Source of the DNA: Bradyrhizobium cenepequi
GTDB lineage: Bacteria; Pseudomonadota; Alphaproteobacteria; Rhizobiales; Xanthobacteraceae
Assembly (NCBI RefSeq): GCF_020329485.1
Contig: NZ_JAGKJI010000020.1
Span: forward strand, 1 to 64,000
Length of the DNA stretch: 64,000 nt
Direction: 5' to 3'
The notes beneath the pieces are model-generated. The model worked only from the letters and a program-made list of their open reading frames with translations, searched no databases and was not told the origin of the DNA. Shown one piece after another: positions 47,660 to 55,729 of the stretch. The position numbers and the translations under genes are program-made. Each line of letters starts with the position of its first letter. Within the stretch, counting starts at the first letter, position 1.

Positions 47660-48478
47660 ATGAACATCATCGAAGCCAATGGCGCGAGGATTCCGGCGAT
47701 CGGGCTCGGCACCTGGGAATTGCGCGGACGCGCCTGTGCGCGGATCGTCGAGCAGGCGCTCAGGCTCGGCTATCGCCATATCGACACCGCACAGATGTAC
47801 GACAATGAGCGCGAGGTCGGCGAGGGCCTGCGCGCATCCGGCGTGAAGCGCAATGATGTGTTCATCACCACCAAGGTCTGGACCACCCATTTCAGGCCCA
47901 ACGACCTCGAGCGCTCGGCCAAGGAAAGCCTGGCGCGGCTGCGGCTGACCGAGATCGATCTCTTGTTGCTGCACTGGCCGAACCCGCAGGTGCCGCTCGC
48001 AGAAACGATGGGCGCGCTGGCGCATGCGAAGCAGCTTGGGTTGGCGCGGCATATCGGTGTGTCCAACTTCACGGTCGCTTTGATCGAGGAGGCGGTGGCA
48101 GCCTGCGCGGAGCCATTGGCATGCGACCAGGTCGAGTATCATCCTTATCTCGATCAAGCTAAGGTGAGGGCCGCCTGCGCCCGGCACAGCATGGCGCTGG
48201 TCGCCTATAGCCCGATCGCGAAGGGCCGCATCAGGAACGAGCGGGCATTGGCCCGGATCGGCGACCGCTATCGCAAGACGGCGGCCCAGGTCTGCCTGCG
48301 CTGGCTGGTACAGCAGAATGTTGCCGCGATCCCGCGGACATCGAAGCTCGAACGATTGTCCGAGAACATCAACGTCTTCGATTTCGAATTATCGGAGGAC
48401 GACATGAGCCTGATTTCGGCGATGGCCCGCGCCTTAGGCCGCCTCACCGATTTCGGCTTTGCACCGAAATGGGATTGA
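47660..48478 (+). CDS. Aldo/keto reductase (2,5-diketogluconate reductase type)
   Basis: A 272-residue (beta/alpha)8 oxidoreductase. All catalytic residues of the family are visible: Asp42 and Tyr47 in DTAQMYDNE, Lys72 in TTKVW, and His105 in LLHWPNP. The NADPH-binding end is present as AIPRTSKLERLSENINVFDF. It should reduce aldehydes or ketones with NADPH; the exact substrate cannot be read from sequence. It follows the small XRE gene closely on the same strand and probably shares its transcript. Length and motif order are typical. Confidence 0.9.
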   Translation: MNIIEANGARIPAIGLGTWELRGRACARIVEQALRLGYRHIDTAQMYDNEREVGEGLRASGVKRNDVFITTKVWTTHFRPNDLERSAKESLARLRLTEIDLLLLHWPNPQVPLAETMGALAHAKQLGLARHIGVSNFTVALIEEAVAACAEPLACDQVEYHPYLDQAKVRAACARHSMALVAYSPIAKGRIRNERALARIGDRYRKTAAQVCLRWLVQQNVAAIPRTSKLERLSENINVFDFELSEDDMSLISAMARALGRLTDFGFAPKWD

Positions 48479-48539
48479 GGCGCGCCTCGATTGGCCGCTA
48501 TGCTGACGGGCAGGGGCAGTCAAACCTGATCAGTTGCGA

Positions 48540-49370
48540 ATGAACCTGCGGGAGTTGTTACCTGTGGACGTCACGGCGTCGGCGGTCGCGCACCTGTCGG
48601 TGCTGGCGCTGGTACTGCTCTTGTCCGAAGTCCATCCGTTTGACGTGGTCGCGGCCGACACCATCCCGGTCGACATTGTCACGCCGCAGGATATCGAGCC
48701 GCAGGATATCGAGAAGAAGCCCGAACCAACCCCGTCGCCTTCTCCGTCGCCGTCGATAGACTTGTCCGCGCTCCAGCAGTCGGCCGCAACCACTCCACCT
48801 GCACCGACGCCCCAGCCGGCACCGTCAGCGCCGCAGAACCAGGCGGCACCAGCGGAATCGGGTTCGGCTCGGTCGCAGTCCCCGGCAAAACCGGTGGCCA
48901 CCCCAGCCTACACGCCGCCGGAGCCTGATCTCTCGATCAAGTACCATGTCCAGCTCGGACTGCCGTCGGATCTCCCGCTGATGGCGGCGCCAGCCCCGGC
49001 CCCGGCCGCGCGCTACGGCGGCAAGGTCGACGACGATTTCGATGCACCGGCCGTCAGGACCGCCGACCTCACCCCGAGTGTCGTCGCCGAGTTTCGCCGC
49101 CATCTCAAGACGTGCTCGAAGCTGCCGGCATCGCTAAAACCGTCCGACGACGTCAAGGTCACGCTGCGTGTGTTCATGACGCCCGAGGGGAAGCTCGCTG
49201 ACGAGCCTCTGCTGATCGAGGCGACTGCGTCCGAAAAGGGACCGGTGTTGATGCGTGGCGCGATGAGCGCACTGGAGGCGTGCCAACCCTACACGATGCT
49301 CCCGGCGGATCGCTATGGCGAGTGGAAGGTGCTCGACCTGAGCTTCACACCGCAGGATTTCGCGTCCTAG
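48540..49370 (+). CDS. TolA/TonB-like envelope protein with Pro-rich linker
   Basis: A 276-residue protein starting at ATG 48540 (a TTG lies two codons upstream). A single N-terminal membrane helix (about 12-30, AVAHLSVLALVLLLS) is followed by a short conserved stretch (DTIPVDIVTPQDI). A Pro/Ala/Ser-rich spacer of about 80 residues spans the periplasm. A C-terminal domain (about 175-276) with FRRHLKTCSKLP, KVTLRVFMTPEGKL and ALEACQPYTMLP resembles the TolA/TonB C-terminal fold. Such proteins transmit inner-membrane energy to the outer membrane, but no ExbBD/TolQR partners lie here. It may be an orphan TonB-family protein. Confidence 0.7.
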   Translation: MNLRELLPVDVTASAVAHLSVLALVLLLSEVHPFDVVAADTIPVDIVTPQDIEPQDIEKKPEPTPSPSPSPSIDLSALQQSAATTPPAPTPQPAPSAPQNQAAPAESGSARSQSPAKPVATPAYTPPEPDLSIKYHVQLGLPSDLPLMAAPAPAPAARYGGKVDDDFDAPAVRTADLTPSVVAEFRRHLKTCSKLPASLKPSDDVKVTLRVFMTPEGKLADEPLLIEATASEKGPVLMRGAMSALEACQPYTMLPADRYGEWKVLDLSFTPQDFAS

Positions 49371-49468
49371 CTTTCTCAAATGAGGTCGCCACGCGCAACT
49401 GACCGCCTGCGGGTTGGACGGCTGCGCTACGCTATGGCAAAATAGTAACGTAACCGGGTTCCCCGAAC

Positions 49469-50125
49469 ATGTTGAAGCTCGTCATCGGCAACAAGAACTA
49501 TTCGTCATGGTCGATGCGGCCATGGCTGACGCTTCGCGCCAACAACATCCCATTCGAGGAAATCTTCATCCCGCTCTACACCAGCGTGAAGGCGGACAAG
49601 GATCGTATCCTCAGCTTCTCGCGTTCCGGCAAGGTGCCGGCGCTGATCGATGGTGACATCACGGTCTGGGATTCGCTGGCGATTATCGAATACCTTGCCG
49701 AGAAATATCCGGAAACAAGGCTCTGGCCTGAGGATCGCGCCGCCCGTGCCCACGCCCGCTCGGTCTCCGCCGAGATGCATTCGGGCTTCATGGCTCTGCG
49801 CAACGAATGCGGGATGAACCTGCATCGCCCGATCCGGGCGATCCCGTTGTCGGACGACGCTTGCGCCAATGTCGCGAGAATCCAGGACATCTGGGCGGAC
49901 TGTCAGGCGCACTACGGCAAGCAAGGTCCGTTCCTGTTTGGTGCGTTCTCCGGCGCAGACGCAATGTTCGCCCCCGTCGTGCATCGCTTCCGCACCTATG
50001 CGATCCCGGTGAAGCCCGAGGCGCAGACCTATGTCGATGCGATGACTTCGCTGCCGGCGTTCCAGGAGTGGACGCGGGATGGACTTGCTGAAACGCTCGT
50101 CATCGAGCGGTTCGAAACCGTCTAA
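49469..50125 (+). CDS. Glutathione S-transferase family protein
   Basis: A 218-residue protein with the thioredoxin-fold N-terminal domain (about 1-80: LVIGNKNYSSWSMRPWLTL, then GKVPALIDGDITVWDSLAII) and an all-helical C-terminal domain (about 90-210). The Ser residues in NYSSWSMRPW occupy the usual position of the glutathione-activating residue, and VPAL with the later DS are the glutathione-binding elements. The YSSWSMRP start is typical of a bacterial GST subgroup close to YfcF and maleylacetoacetate isomerase-like proteins. The substrate is not known. It stands alone between unrelated genes. Confidence 0.88.
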   Translation: MLKLVIGNKNYSSWSMRPWLTLRANNIPFEEIFIPLYTSVKADKDRILSFSRSGKVPALIDGDITVWDSLAIIEYLAEKYPETRLWPEDRAARAHARSVSAEMHSGFMALRNECGMNLHRPIRAIPLSDDACANVARIQDIWADCQAHYGKQGPFLFGAFSGADAMFAPVVHRFRTYAIPVKPEAQTYVDAMTSLPAFQEWTRDGLAETLVIERFETV

Positions 50126-50386
50126 CTCGAAATCCATGCGAGCCCGGATGGCGGGCTGCCGATGGCGCTTGATTGCGGGAACCCGCACTTTTCTCCGGTC
50201 TCGCCGTGGAATGCGGCAGGCCCGCCGGCGGGCGTCCTATCGCACTGAAAAGTCTGCAAATTTCGTGCGTTTGCCATGCTCCGATCTTGCTGGATTTTGA
50301 GGCCGTTGGTGTGCTAGCTTGACGCAGGGTTCTCAATGTTGGCCGCTGCTGTGGGACCCAAGGCAGCGCGCCGACGATCCAAGAAA

Positions 50387-50590
50387 ATGGAGAGGGCGTT
50401 GAAGCATAAGTACTCCGTTGGAGAGACTGTCTATTTCACTGCGAGCAACGTGTCGCGTCCGGCCGCCAGCGGGACCTATGAGGTGGTTCGGCTGCTGCCG
50501 ACCGACGGTGACGATTGCCAGTACCGCATCAAGAGCTCGACCGAAGCTTTCGAGCGGGTTGCCAAGGAAAGCCAGCTGGTCCTGTCCTGA
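50387..50590 (+). CDS. Small conserved hypothetical protein (SH3-like)
   Basis: A short protein of about 67 residues. Its conserved part begins KHKYSVGETVYFTASNVS and ends STEAFERVAKESQLVLS; the alternating pattern and the GTYEVVRLLP strand suggest a small beta-barrel. The start is uncertain: ATG 50387 is chosen; ATG 50336 gives 84 residues with a basic extension; a TTG at 50399 has a GGAGAGG ribosome site just before it. I recognise it only as a type of small protein seen in rhizobia, with no known function. Confidence 0.6.
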   Translation: MERALKHKYSVGETVYFTASNVSRPAASGTYEVVRLLPTDGDDCQYRIKSSTEAFERVAKESQLVLS

Positions 50591-50747
50591 AGAGAGCTGT
50601 GCGCAAGCACCCGTTTGACCGCGGTTCCCTGATGGGTCGCCGTCAAAAGGCCCCGTTCGCAGAACCACTTTGTCGAAGGCCGAATGCCCGAAAGAAGGTA
50701 TTCGCCTTCGGACGTTGCGTTTTATGCTGCGTTGAGGGACACCGCGC

Positions 50748-51734
50748 ATGAACTTGGCTTTTTCGCTGGATCAGATTTGGCGCTCGGCGACGTTTCCGAT
50801 GTGGCTGACGCTGGCCGCAGCGGGATTTTTTGGACTGATCCTGTTGATCACTCTGTTGCGCGCGGAGAAATCCGTGGCCAACGGTGCGCTGACGGTCATC
50901 ACGCTGCTTGCGATCGCGGTTGCTGTTGCCGCAACCATCCGCGGCTTCGATTCCGGTAGCCGGTCTGCTTCCGCCGATATCCGATCGGCACAGCCGGTTG
51001 TCGCAGCGCCTGCCGCGCTGGCCTGCATCGATGACCTTGCGGGCGATGCCGTGCTGAACGCCTGCGAAAAGGTGTTGTTCGGCTCTGCCGACTCTGCGGC
51101 CGCCGCAGTCGCCTATGCGGCTTCCCAGATCACGCGGCTGACGTCGTTCGGCGATATCGCGACGGCCGAGCGCAACACATCGCCCGAACTGCAGGCGCTG
51201 CGTCGGGCGATTGAGCGCGACCGCTACGGGCTCATGGCCTATGTGCTGACGATCCGCGACCATTGCACGCCGGCTTCATGCGCTGCATTCGGTTCGCTCG
51301 GGACCACCCAGCAGATCGCGTCCAATATGGACGAGCACGTCTACGAAAACCTCATCACCCGCTACGCGCCGTCATGGAATGCACCGGCGTCCGCCAGCGC
51401 AGCTGCGGCCGGAGCAGCGGTGCCAGGGGCAGGGGTGCTTGGAGCACTGCCGCCATCGGTTCCAACGGGCAAGCCTACCAACGCCGAATTTCCGTCGGCT
51501 GCGAACACCCCGCCGGTCAGCATCATGACACCTGAGCCGGCGGCGAAGCCGCCTGCTGCGGCCGCCGCAGCGGCTCCGTCTGCTCCACCACGTGCCGCGC
51601 CAGCGGCTTCGCCCGCGCCGCCGGCCGCCGCCAAGAAACAGGCCGCGGCCAAACGTCCGCCGCCGTCCGCGCCGGTGCCGATCGCGCCGCCTCCACCGGC
51701 GTCCACAGCCGCTCCGGCATCCTCGGACGACTGA
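50748..51734 (+). CDS. Membrane protein with Ala/Pro-rich tail, function unknown
   Basis: A 328-residue protein. Two membrane helices lie at about 15-37 (MWLTLAAAGFFGLILLITLL) and 45-64. A periplasmic domain at about 90-210 contains four Cys (ACIDDL, NACEKVLFG, DHCTPASCAAFG) that may form disulphides. The last 110 residues are almost wholly Ala, Pro and Lys (KKQAAAKRPPPSAP), a flexible or cell-wall-spanning tail. I do not recognise a named family; similar proteins occur in Bradyrhizobium. It ends 40 bp before the DUF1489 gene and may be in one operon with it. Confidence 0.7.
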   Translation: MNLAFSLDQIWRSATFPMWLTLAAAGFFGLILLITLLRAEKSVANGALTVITLLAIAVAVAATIRGFDSGSRSASADIRSAQPVVAAPAALACIDDLAGDAVLNACEKVLFGSADSAAAAVAYAASQITRLTSFGDIATAERNTSPELQALRRAIERDRYGLMAYVLTIRDHCTPASCAAFGSLGTTQQIASNMDEHVYENLITRYAPSWNAPASASAAAAGAAVPGAGVLGALPPSVPTGKPTNAEFPSAANTPPVSIMTPEPAAKPPAAAAAAAPSAPPRAAPAASPAPPAAAKKQAAAKRPPPSAPVPIAPPPPASTAAPASSDD

Positions 51735-51774
51735 TCTTTTCAAAGCGCGCGTCGGCGGCTAAAGCGAAACGACC

Positions 51775-52215
51775 ATGCCGCTTCATCTCATCAAGCTCGC
51801 CGTCGGTTGCGACTCGGTCAAGGAACTCAAGACCTGGGTCGCCGAACGGATGGCGGTCGCGAAAAAGAAAGGCCTGCCGCAGCGTCACGTCCATATCACG
51901 CGGATGACGCCGAAACGGGAGGAGGAAATCCTCGCCGGCGGCTCGCTCTATTGGGTGATCCGCGGCGAGATCGCCGCGCGCGAGAAGATCATCGCGATCG
52001 AGCCGTTCCGCGACAAGGACGGCATCGGCCGCTGCCGCATCGTGATGCAGCCCAAGGTGATCACCGTATCGCCGCGTCCGATGCGCCCCTTCCAAGGCTG
52101 GCGCTATCTCACCGCCGATGCCGCCCCGCCCGACCTGACCAAATCGGCTGCCTCCGGTGTCGCGGCGATGCCTGAGCCGATGCGGCGAGAACTGCGCGAT
52201 CTCGGATTGCTGTAA
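51775..52215 (+). CDS. DUF1489 family protein
   Basis: A 146-residue protein matching the DUF1489 pattern: LHLIKLAVGCDSVKELKTW, then HVHITRMTPKREEEIL, GSLYWVIRGEIAAREKI, and RPFQGWRYLTADAAPPDL. The family is nearly confined to Alphaproteobacteria and has no proven function. The protein has no signal peptide or membrane segment, so it should be cytoplasmic. It is convergent with panC, with only 11 bp between the stop codons. Confidence 0.88.
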   Translation: MPLHLIKLAVGCDSVKELKTWVAERMAVAKKKGLPQRHVHITRMTPKREEEILAGGSLYWVIRGEIAAREKIIAIEPFRDKDGIGRCRIVMQPKVITVSPRPMRPFQGWRYLTADAAPPDLTKSAASGVAAMPEPMRRELRDLGLL

Positions 52216-52226
52216 CGGCTCGTCGG

Positions 52227-53078
52227 TTACACCGCGATGTTGTCAATCAGCCTCGTGGTGCCGAGCCGCGCGGCCACCAGCATTCGCAGCGGGCCGTCCT
52301 TGATCGAGGCGATCGGCGCCAGCGTCTCGGCGTGGCGCACTTCCAGATAGTCGAGCTTGAAACCAGCCTTTTCGATCACCTCGCCGCCGCCAGCGACAGC
52401 CGGCTCGATCTGTTCGCCGGCACGGATGCGGCGGGCGGTTTCTTTCATGACGCGATAAAGCTCCGGCGCCACGCGCCGCTCTTCCGGCGAGAGGTAGACG
52501 TTGCGCGAGGACATCGCGAGCCCGTCGCGCTCGCGAACGGTCCTGGAGCCGATCACCTTGACGCCGAGATCGAGGTCGCGCGCCATCTGCGTCACGACGC
52601 GCAGCTGCTGAAAATCCTTCTCGCCAAAGATCGCAAAATCCGGCCGGCATTGCGTGAACAGTTTGCCGACGACCGTCGCGACTCCGCCGAAGAAGTGCGG
52701 GCGGAAGCGATCTTCGAGCCCGACGGTGGCGGGCCCCTCCGGCGTGATCCGCGTGGCAAAACCGTCCGGGTACATGGTCTTGACGTCGGGATGCCAGATC
52801 AGGTCGACCTTCTCCGCGGAGAGCTTTGCGACGTCGGTCTTCCAGGTGCGTGGGTAAGAGCCGAAATCTTCGGTCGGCGCGAATTGGGTCGGATTGACGA
52901 AGATCGAGACGATGACGCGCTGGGCGCGCCGCTTGGCAAGGCGCACCAGCGACACATGTCCGTCATGGAGAGCTCCCATGGTGGGCACCAGCGCCGTCAT
53001 CGCCTTTCTGCCACGCAAAGCCTCGACGGCGCGGCGCAAGGCAGGGACGGTGCGGACAACCATGGGGCTTCGCGACAT
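52227..53078 (-). CDS. panC: Pantoate--beta-alanine ligase (pantothenate synthetase)
   Basis: A 283-residue enzyme making pantothenate from pantoate and beta-alanine with ATP, the last step before coenzyme A synthesis. Visible motifs: PTMGALHDGHVSL (HIGH-like nucleotide loop, about 32-44), IFVNPTQFAPTEDF, FFGGVATVVGKLF, FGEKDFQQL, and SRTVRERDGLAMSSRNVYL with the KMSKS-like segment. The length is normal. Other pan genes are not adjacent. Start ATG 53076-53078 (MSRSPMVVRTVPALRRA) agrees with the family; a second ATG five codons in is possible. Confidence 0.96.
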   Translation of the reverse strand: MSRSPMVVRTVPALRRAVEALRGRKAMTALVPTMGALHDGHVSLVRLAKRRAQRVIVSIFVNPTQFAPTEDFGSYPRTWKTDVAKLSAEKVDLIWHPDVKTMYPDGFATRITPEGPATVGLEDRFRPHFFGGVATVVGKLFTQCRPDFAIFGEKDFQQLRVVTQMARDLDLGVKVIGSRTVRERDGLAMSSRNVYLSPEERRVAPELYRVMKETARRIRAGEQIEPAVAGGGEVIEKAGFKLDYLEVRHAETLAPIASIKDGPLRMLVAARLGTTRLIDNIAV

Positions 53079-53231
53079 CTGGATTCAATCTCTTGGGCTG
53101 GTTCGGGAAGGGGCTGGTGGGGGCGCGAGACGGATTTGGACTCGCGCGATGCGGTGGGCGCAGGACCATACCAAGGGGAAGGCGTTGACGCCAAGGCGGC
53201 AGGCGCGCGCACCCGGTCCGCTCGGGGGACA

Positions 53232-53453
53232 TCAAACGATTGCCGTTGGCGCAGCCTGACTGCCCTCGACGGTATCGACGAGCAGACGCTCGGCACGCGG
53301 CCCAGCATAGGCCACGTGACGGCGCGTGAGGAGGTAACAGGCCTCCTGCGTCAATTGAAGCTGCCGTTGAACGAGCGCGGCCGACCCCGCGCGGCGGACC
53401 GGGCCGACAAGCCGTTCGAGGTCCACGACATCATCGCAATGTGACGCGTGCAC
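53232..53453 (-). CDS. Possible small hypothetical protein between dehydrogenase and panC
   Basis: A 73-codon open frame in the 352-bp gap upstream of panC. The translation (DDVVDLERLVGPVRR, LVQRQLQLTQEACYLLTRR, YAGPRAERLLVDTVEG) looks helical and plausible. However, only GTG starts without a good ribosome site are available, and it overlaps the dehydrogenase 3' end by about 20 bp. The opposite strand is also open here. I include it as a weak candidate because nothing else explains this gap. Confidence 0.25.
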   Translation of the reverse strand: MHASHCDDVVDLERLVGPVRRAGSAALVQRQLQLTQEACYLLTRRHVAYAGPRAERLLVDTVEGSQAAPTAIV

Positions 53454-54537
53454 CTTGCGCCGGCTGCAGGATCGTCATCTTGAACGGTCCGCCATTGGCC
53501 GCTGCATGCGCGACCGCCTCGTTGACGTGGTCAAGGTCGAAGGTGGTCACCTTGAACAGGTCGAGCGGCAGCAGGCCTGCCCGGATCATGCCAACGAGGC
53601 CGAGCGTTGCTTCAGGTGGATACATCCACACGCCGTGGATGCTGATGCAGTCGCGCATGATCCAGGGGTAAGGCAGTTCAAGGCCGGGGCCGCCCTGCAT
53701 CCCGACGCCGCCCATGAGCACCACGCGCCCGTAGGGACGAACCGTCATGATGGCGGCGCGCACCGTGGTTGGACCGACCGAGGGCGGCATCAGGTCGATC
53801 ACGCAGTCGATCGGGCCATCGGCCGCCTCGCGCATCCGCTGGCGATCGTCTTCCTCATTTCCGGAAAGCCGGATCGGGCGCACCCTGCTGCCGAAGCGAC
53901 GCGCCAGATCCGCCAGCACCGTTTCGTTGCGTCCGGGCGCCACCACGCATCTCGCACCCATCGCCAGCGCGACCGCGACGGCGGCGCTGCCGAAATTGCC
54001 GGTGGCGCCGCTCACCAGCACGGTTTCCCCTGCCTGCAGTCTTGCCGCCAGGAAACCGCCATATGGCACGAGGCATGTGCCGAGCGCGCACCAGGCCGGC
54101 GCCTCCGCCGCATCGATCGTCCCGATGGGTTTGACGTTCTCGGTCGGGACCAATGTCTGCTCGGCGAACGAACCGTGGCGGAAGTGCCGCTGCAGCCGCA
54201 ACCCGCCTTCGCCGCGCGCGCTCCAGCCTTGCAGGGTGATGTCAGGCGAGATTGCATCGTCGCGGGAGCGGAAGGTCGGATCGCAATAGACCCAATCACC
54301 CACGGCGAGGTGAGTGGCGTCGGGCCCTACCGCGCGAACCCTTCCGATTGCGCCGGGTCCCGGCACGGCTGGCAATTCCAAGAGATAGTTTCGCTCGCCG
54401 CTAAAGACTTCGTTGGCATAGGACAGTACACGCGTCGCCACGACGTCGACCACGACTTCGCCGGTGCCGATCACCGGGTCGGCAACGGTTTCGGTCGCGA
54501 ACGGCGATCCGAATGATTTCAAAACAGCAGCTTTCAT
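53431..54537 (-). CDS. Zinc-type alcohol dehydrogenase / quinone oxidoreductase family protein
   Basis: A 368-residue medium-chain dehydrogenase. ATG 54535-54537 (MKAAVLKSFGSPF) is the conserved family start; the frame extends far upstream without further homology. The GroES-like N-domain is at about 25-130 (ELPAVPGPGAIGRVRAVGPD) and the Rossmann domain has SGATGNFGSAAVAVALAMGA at about 165-185. The catalytic-zinc Cys/His of classical enzymes are not obvious, so it may be zinc-free or quinone-reductase-like. It is divergent from the XRE/MmyB-like regulator at 54646, a common arrangement in which the regulator controls the dehydrogenase. The substrate is unknown. Confidence 0.85.
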   Translation of the reverse strand: MKAAVLKSFGSPFATETVADPVIGTGEVVVDVVATRVLSYANEVFSGERNYLLELPAVPGPGAIGRVRAVGPDATHLAVGDWVYCDPTFRSRDDAISPDITLQGWSARGEGGLRLQRHFRHGSFAEQTLVPTENVKPIGTIDAAEAPAWCALGTCLVPYGGFLAARLQAGETVLVSGATGNFGSAAVAVALAMGARCVVAPGRNETVLADLARRFGSRVRPIRLSGNEEDDRQRMREAADGPIDCVIDLMPPSVGPTTVRAAIMTVRPYGRVVLMGGVGMQGGPGLELPYPWIMRDCISIHGVWMYPPEATLGLVGMIRAGLLPLDLFKVTTFDLDHVNEAVAHAAANGGPFKMTILQPAQGARVTLR

Positions 54538-54645
54538 GGCTCTCATCCTGGTTGAGACCACATCCTCGAAGAGCGTGTCCTGCGCAACAAGACCTGGTAT
54601 TATCCTGGGATTCTCAGTCCCTCCTTTCGTCGCAGGAGCAGTCCC
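54538..54645. promoter_or_regulatory. Divergent promoter/operator region, dehydrogenase and XRE regulator
   Basis: This 108-bp gap between two divergent genes must hold both promoters. It contains a direct repeat CCTGG-TATTAT-CCTGG around 54594-54607 and an imperfect inverted repeat GGGA-N7-TCCC near 54607-54621, either of which could be the operator of the neighbouring XRE protein. A CAGGAG ribosome site 8 bp before ATG 54646 supports the regulator's start. Confidence 0.4.
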
Positions 54646-55419
54646 ATGGCGGATGCCCGGCAAAGCGAACTCGGCGATTTCCTGCGCTCGCGGCGGGAGA
54701 GGTTGACGCCAAGGGCTGCCGGCATTCCGGTCGGTCGGCGCCGCCGGACGCCCGGCTTGCGCCGCGACGAGGTAGCCGAACTCGCCGGCATCGGGGTCGA
54801 TTGGTACACGAGGCTCGAACAGGGCCGCAGCGTCAGCCCGTCGCTGACGACGATCGACGCCCTGGCGCGGGCGCTGCGGCTGACCAAGGCCGAGCACGCC
54901 CATCTGCGGGCACTGATCCGCGATGCCGATCGGCGACCTTTCATCGCGGAGGTGGTGCCACCTGCGATCCGGCGCACGGTGGAGAGCTTGAATCAGCCAG
55001 CCTACATCACCGGGCGGCGCTGGGACATCCTGGCCTGGAACGAGGCCGCGGAACAAACCTTCGGCTTCGGCCGACTTCCGCCGACCGATCGCAACGTGCT
55101 CATCTGCATGCTGACCAATGAGGCGACGCGGCGTTTGTTCGGTCCGTCATGGACCGATGAAGCCCGCCGGATGGTGGCCCAGTTTCGGGCAACCCACGAC
55201 CTTTGGGCGGGCGATCCTGCCTTTCTCGACCTGCTCGAGCGGTTGCAGCACGGGTGCCGCGAATTCGCCCAGTGGTGGGGCGCGCACGATATCAAAAGCA
55301 GTGTGTCGGGCCGCAAGGTGCTCAGCCACCCCAAGAGGGGCCACCTGGCGTTCGAATATGCGAGTTTTCAGGCCAATGACGATCCGGCGCTGAAACTCAT
55401 CATCTACACGGCGGCCTGA
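54646..55419 (+). CDS. XRE-family regulator with MmyB-like ligand domain
   Basis: A 257-residue transcription regulator. The N-terminal helix-turn-helix lies at about 6-75 (LGDFLRSRRERLTP, RTPGLRRDEVAELAGIGVDW, TRLEQGRSVSPSLTTIDAL). A C-terminal MmyB-like PAS-type domain is at about 105-255 (NQPAYITGRRWDILAWNEAA, FRATHDLWAGDPAFLDLLERL, GRKVLSHPKRGHLAFEYASF). In Streptomyces MmyB this domain binds a fatty acid, and many relatives regulate a divergently transcribed short- or medium-chain dehydrogenase, exactly the situation here. The effector is unknown. Confidence 0.9.
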   Translation: MADARQSELGDFLRSRRERLTPRAAGIPVGRRRRTPGLRRDEVAELAGIGVDWYTRLEQGRSVSPSLTTIDALARALRLTKAEHAHLRALIRDADRRPFIAEVVPPAIRRTVESLNQPAYITGRRWDILAWNEAAEQTFGFGRLPPTDRNVLICMLTNEATRRLFGPSWTDEARRMVAQFRATHDLWAGDPAFLDLLERLQHGCREFAQWWGAHDIKSSVSGRKVLSHPKRGHLAFEYASFQANDDPALKLIIYTAA

Positions 55420-55729
55420 CCCGTGCGACTACGGGGGCGGCCCTAAAAAACGGGGAACAAACTTGGAAATGGCCCGTTTCATTAGAAATGTATCGAGCGG
55501 CTAAACCCGAATTTTGTGGGCGCCGCCATAAGGTTAGGAGGAATGCCACCGACGCCGCGGCGAGCTGTGCAGGTGCACAAGGATTAGGTGCATCGCACAA
55601 CGATCAGGCGGTCAAACCACAACATTTGGACTTCCTGTCACGTCGCCGTGACATATATCATCCAGACGGACCACCAGAGTCCGGACGATGGGATATAGCG
55701 CCAGAGAGGCGGGCGCGCCGAGGACGAAT
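55420..55729. other. Intergenic region upstream of alpha/beta hydrolase, with perfect inverted repeat
   Basis: No gene is visible in these 310 bp. A perfect 6-bp inverted repeat GTCACG-TCGC-CGTGAC lies at 55637-55652, about 80 bp before the hydrolase ATG, next to a TTGGAC (55626-55631) and a TATATC sequence that could be parts of its promoter. The repeat has the size and position of a repressor operator. No regulator is known for it. Confidence 0.35.

Noticed and set aside
46262..48187. 641-codon minus-strand open frame
   Set aside because: Antisense to mgtE, the XRE gene and the aldo/keto reductase, all three well supported on the + strand.
47327..48478. Toxin-antitoxin pair (XRE antitoxin plus neighbour)
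   Set aside because: The neighbour is a complete aldo/keto reductase with all catalytic residues, not a toxin.
52332..53444. 370-codon plus-strand open frame
   Set aside because: Mostly antisense to panC, which has every family motif; the 3' part after panC gives no recognisable domain.
53455..54516. 353-codon plus-strand open frame
   Set aside because: Antisense to the dehydrogenase; His- and Asp-rich mirrored composition.
54538..55056. N-terminal extension of the dehydrogenase frame
   Set aside because: It runs antisense through the XRE/MmyB-like gene and has no homology; the family start is at 54537.
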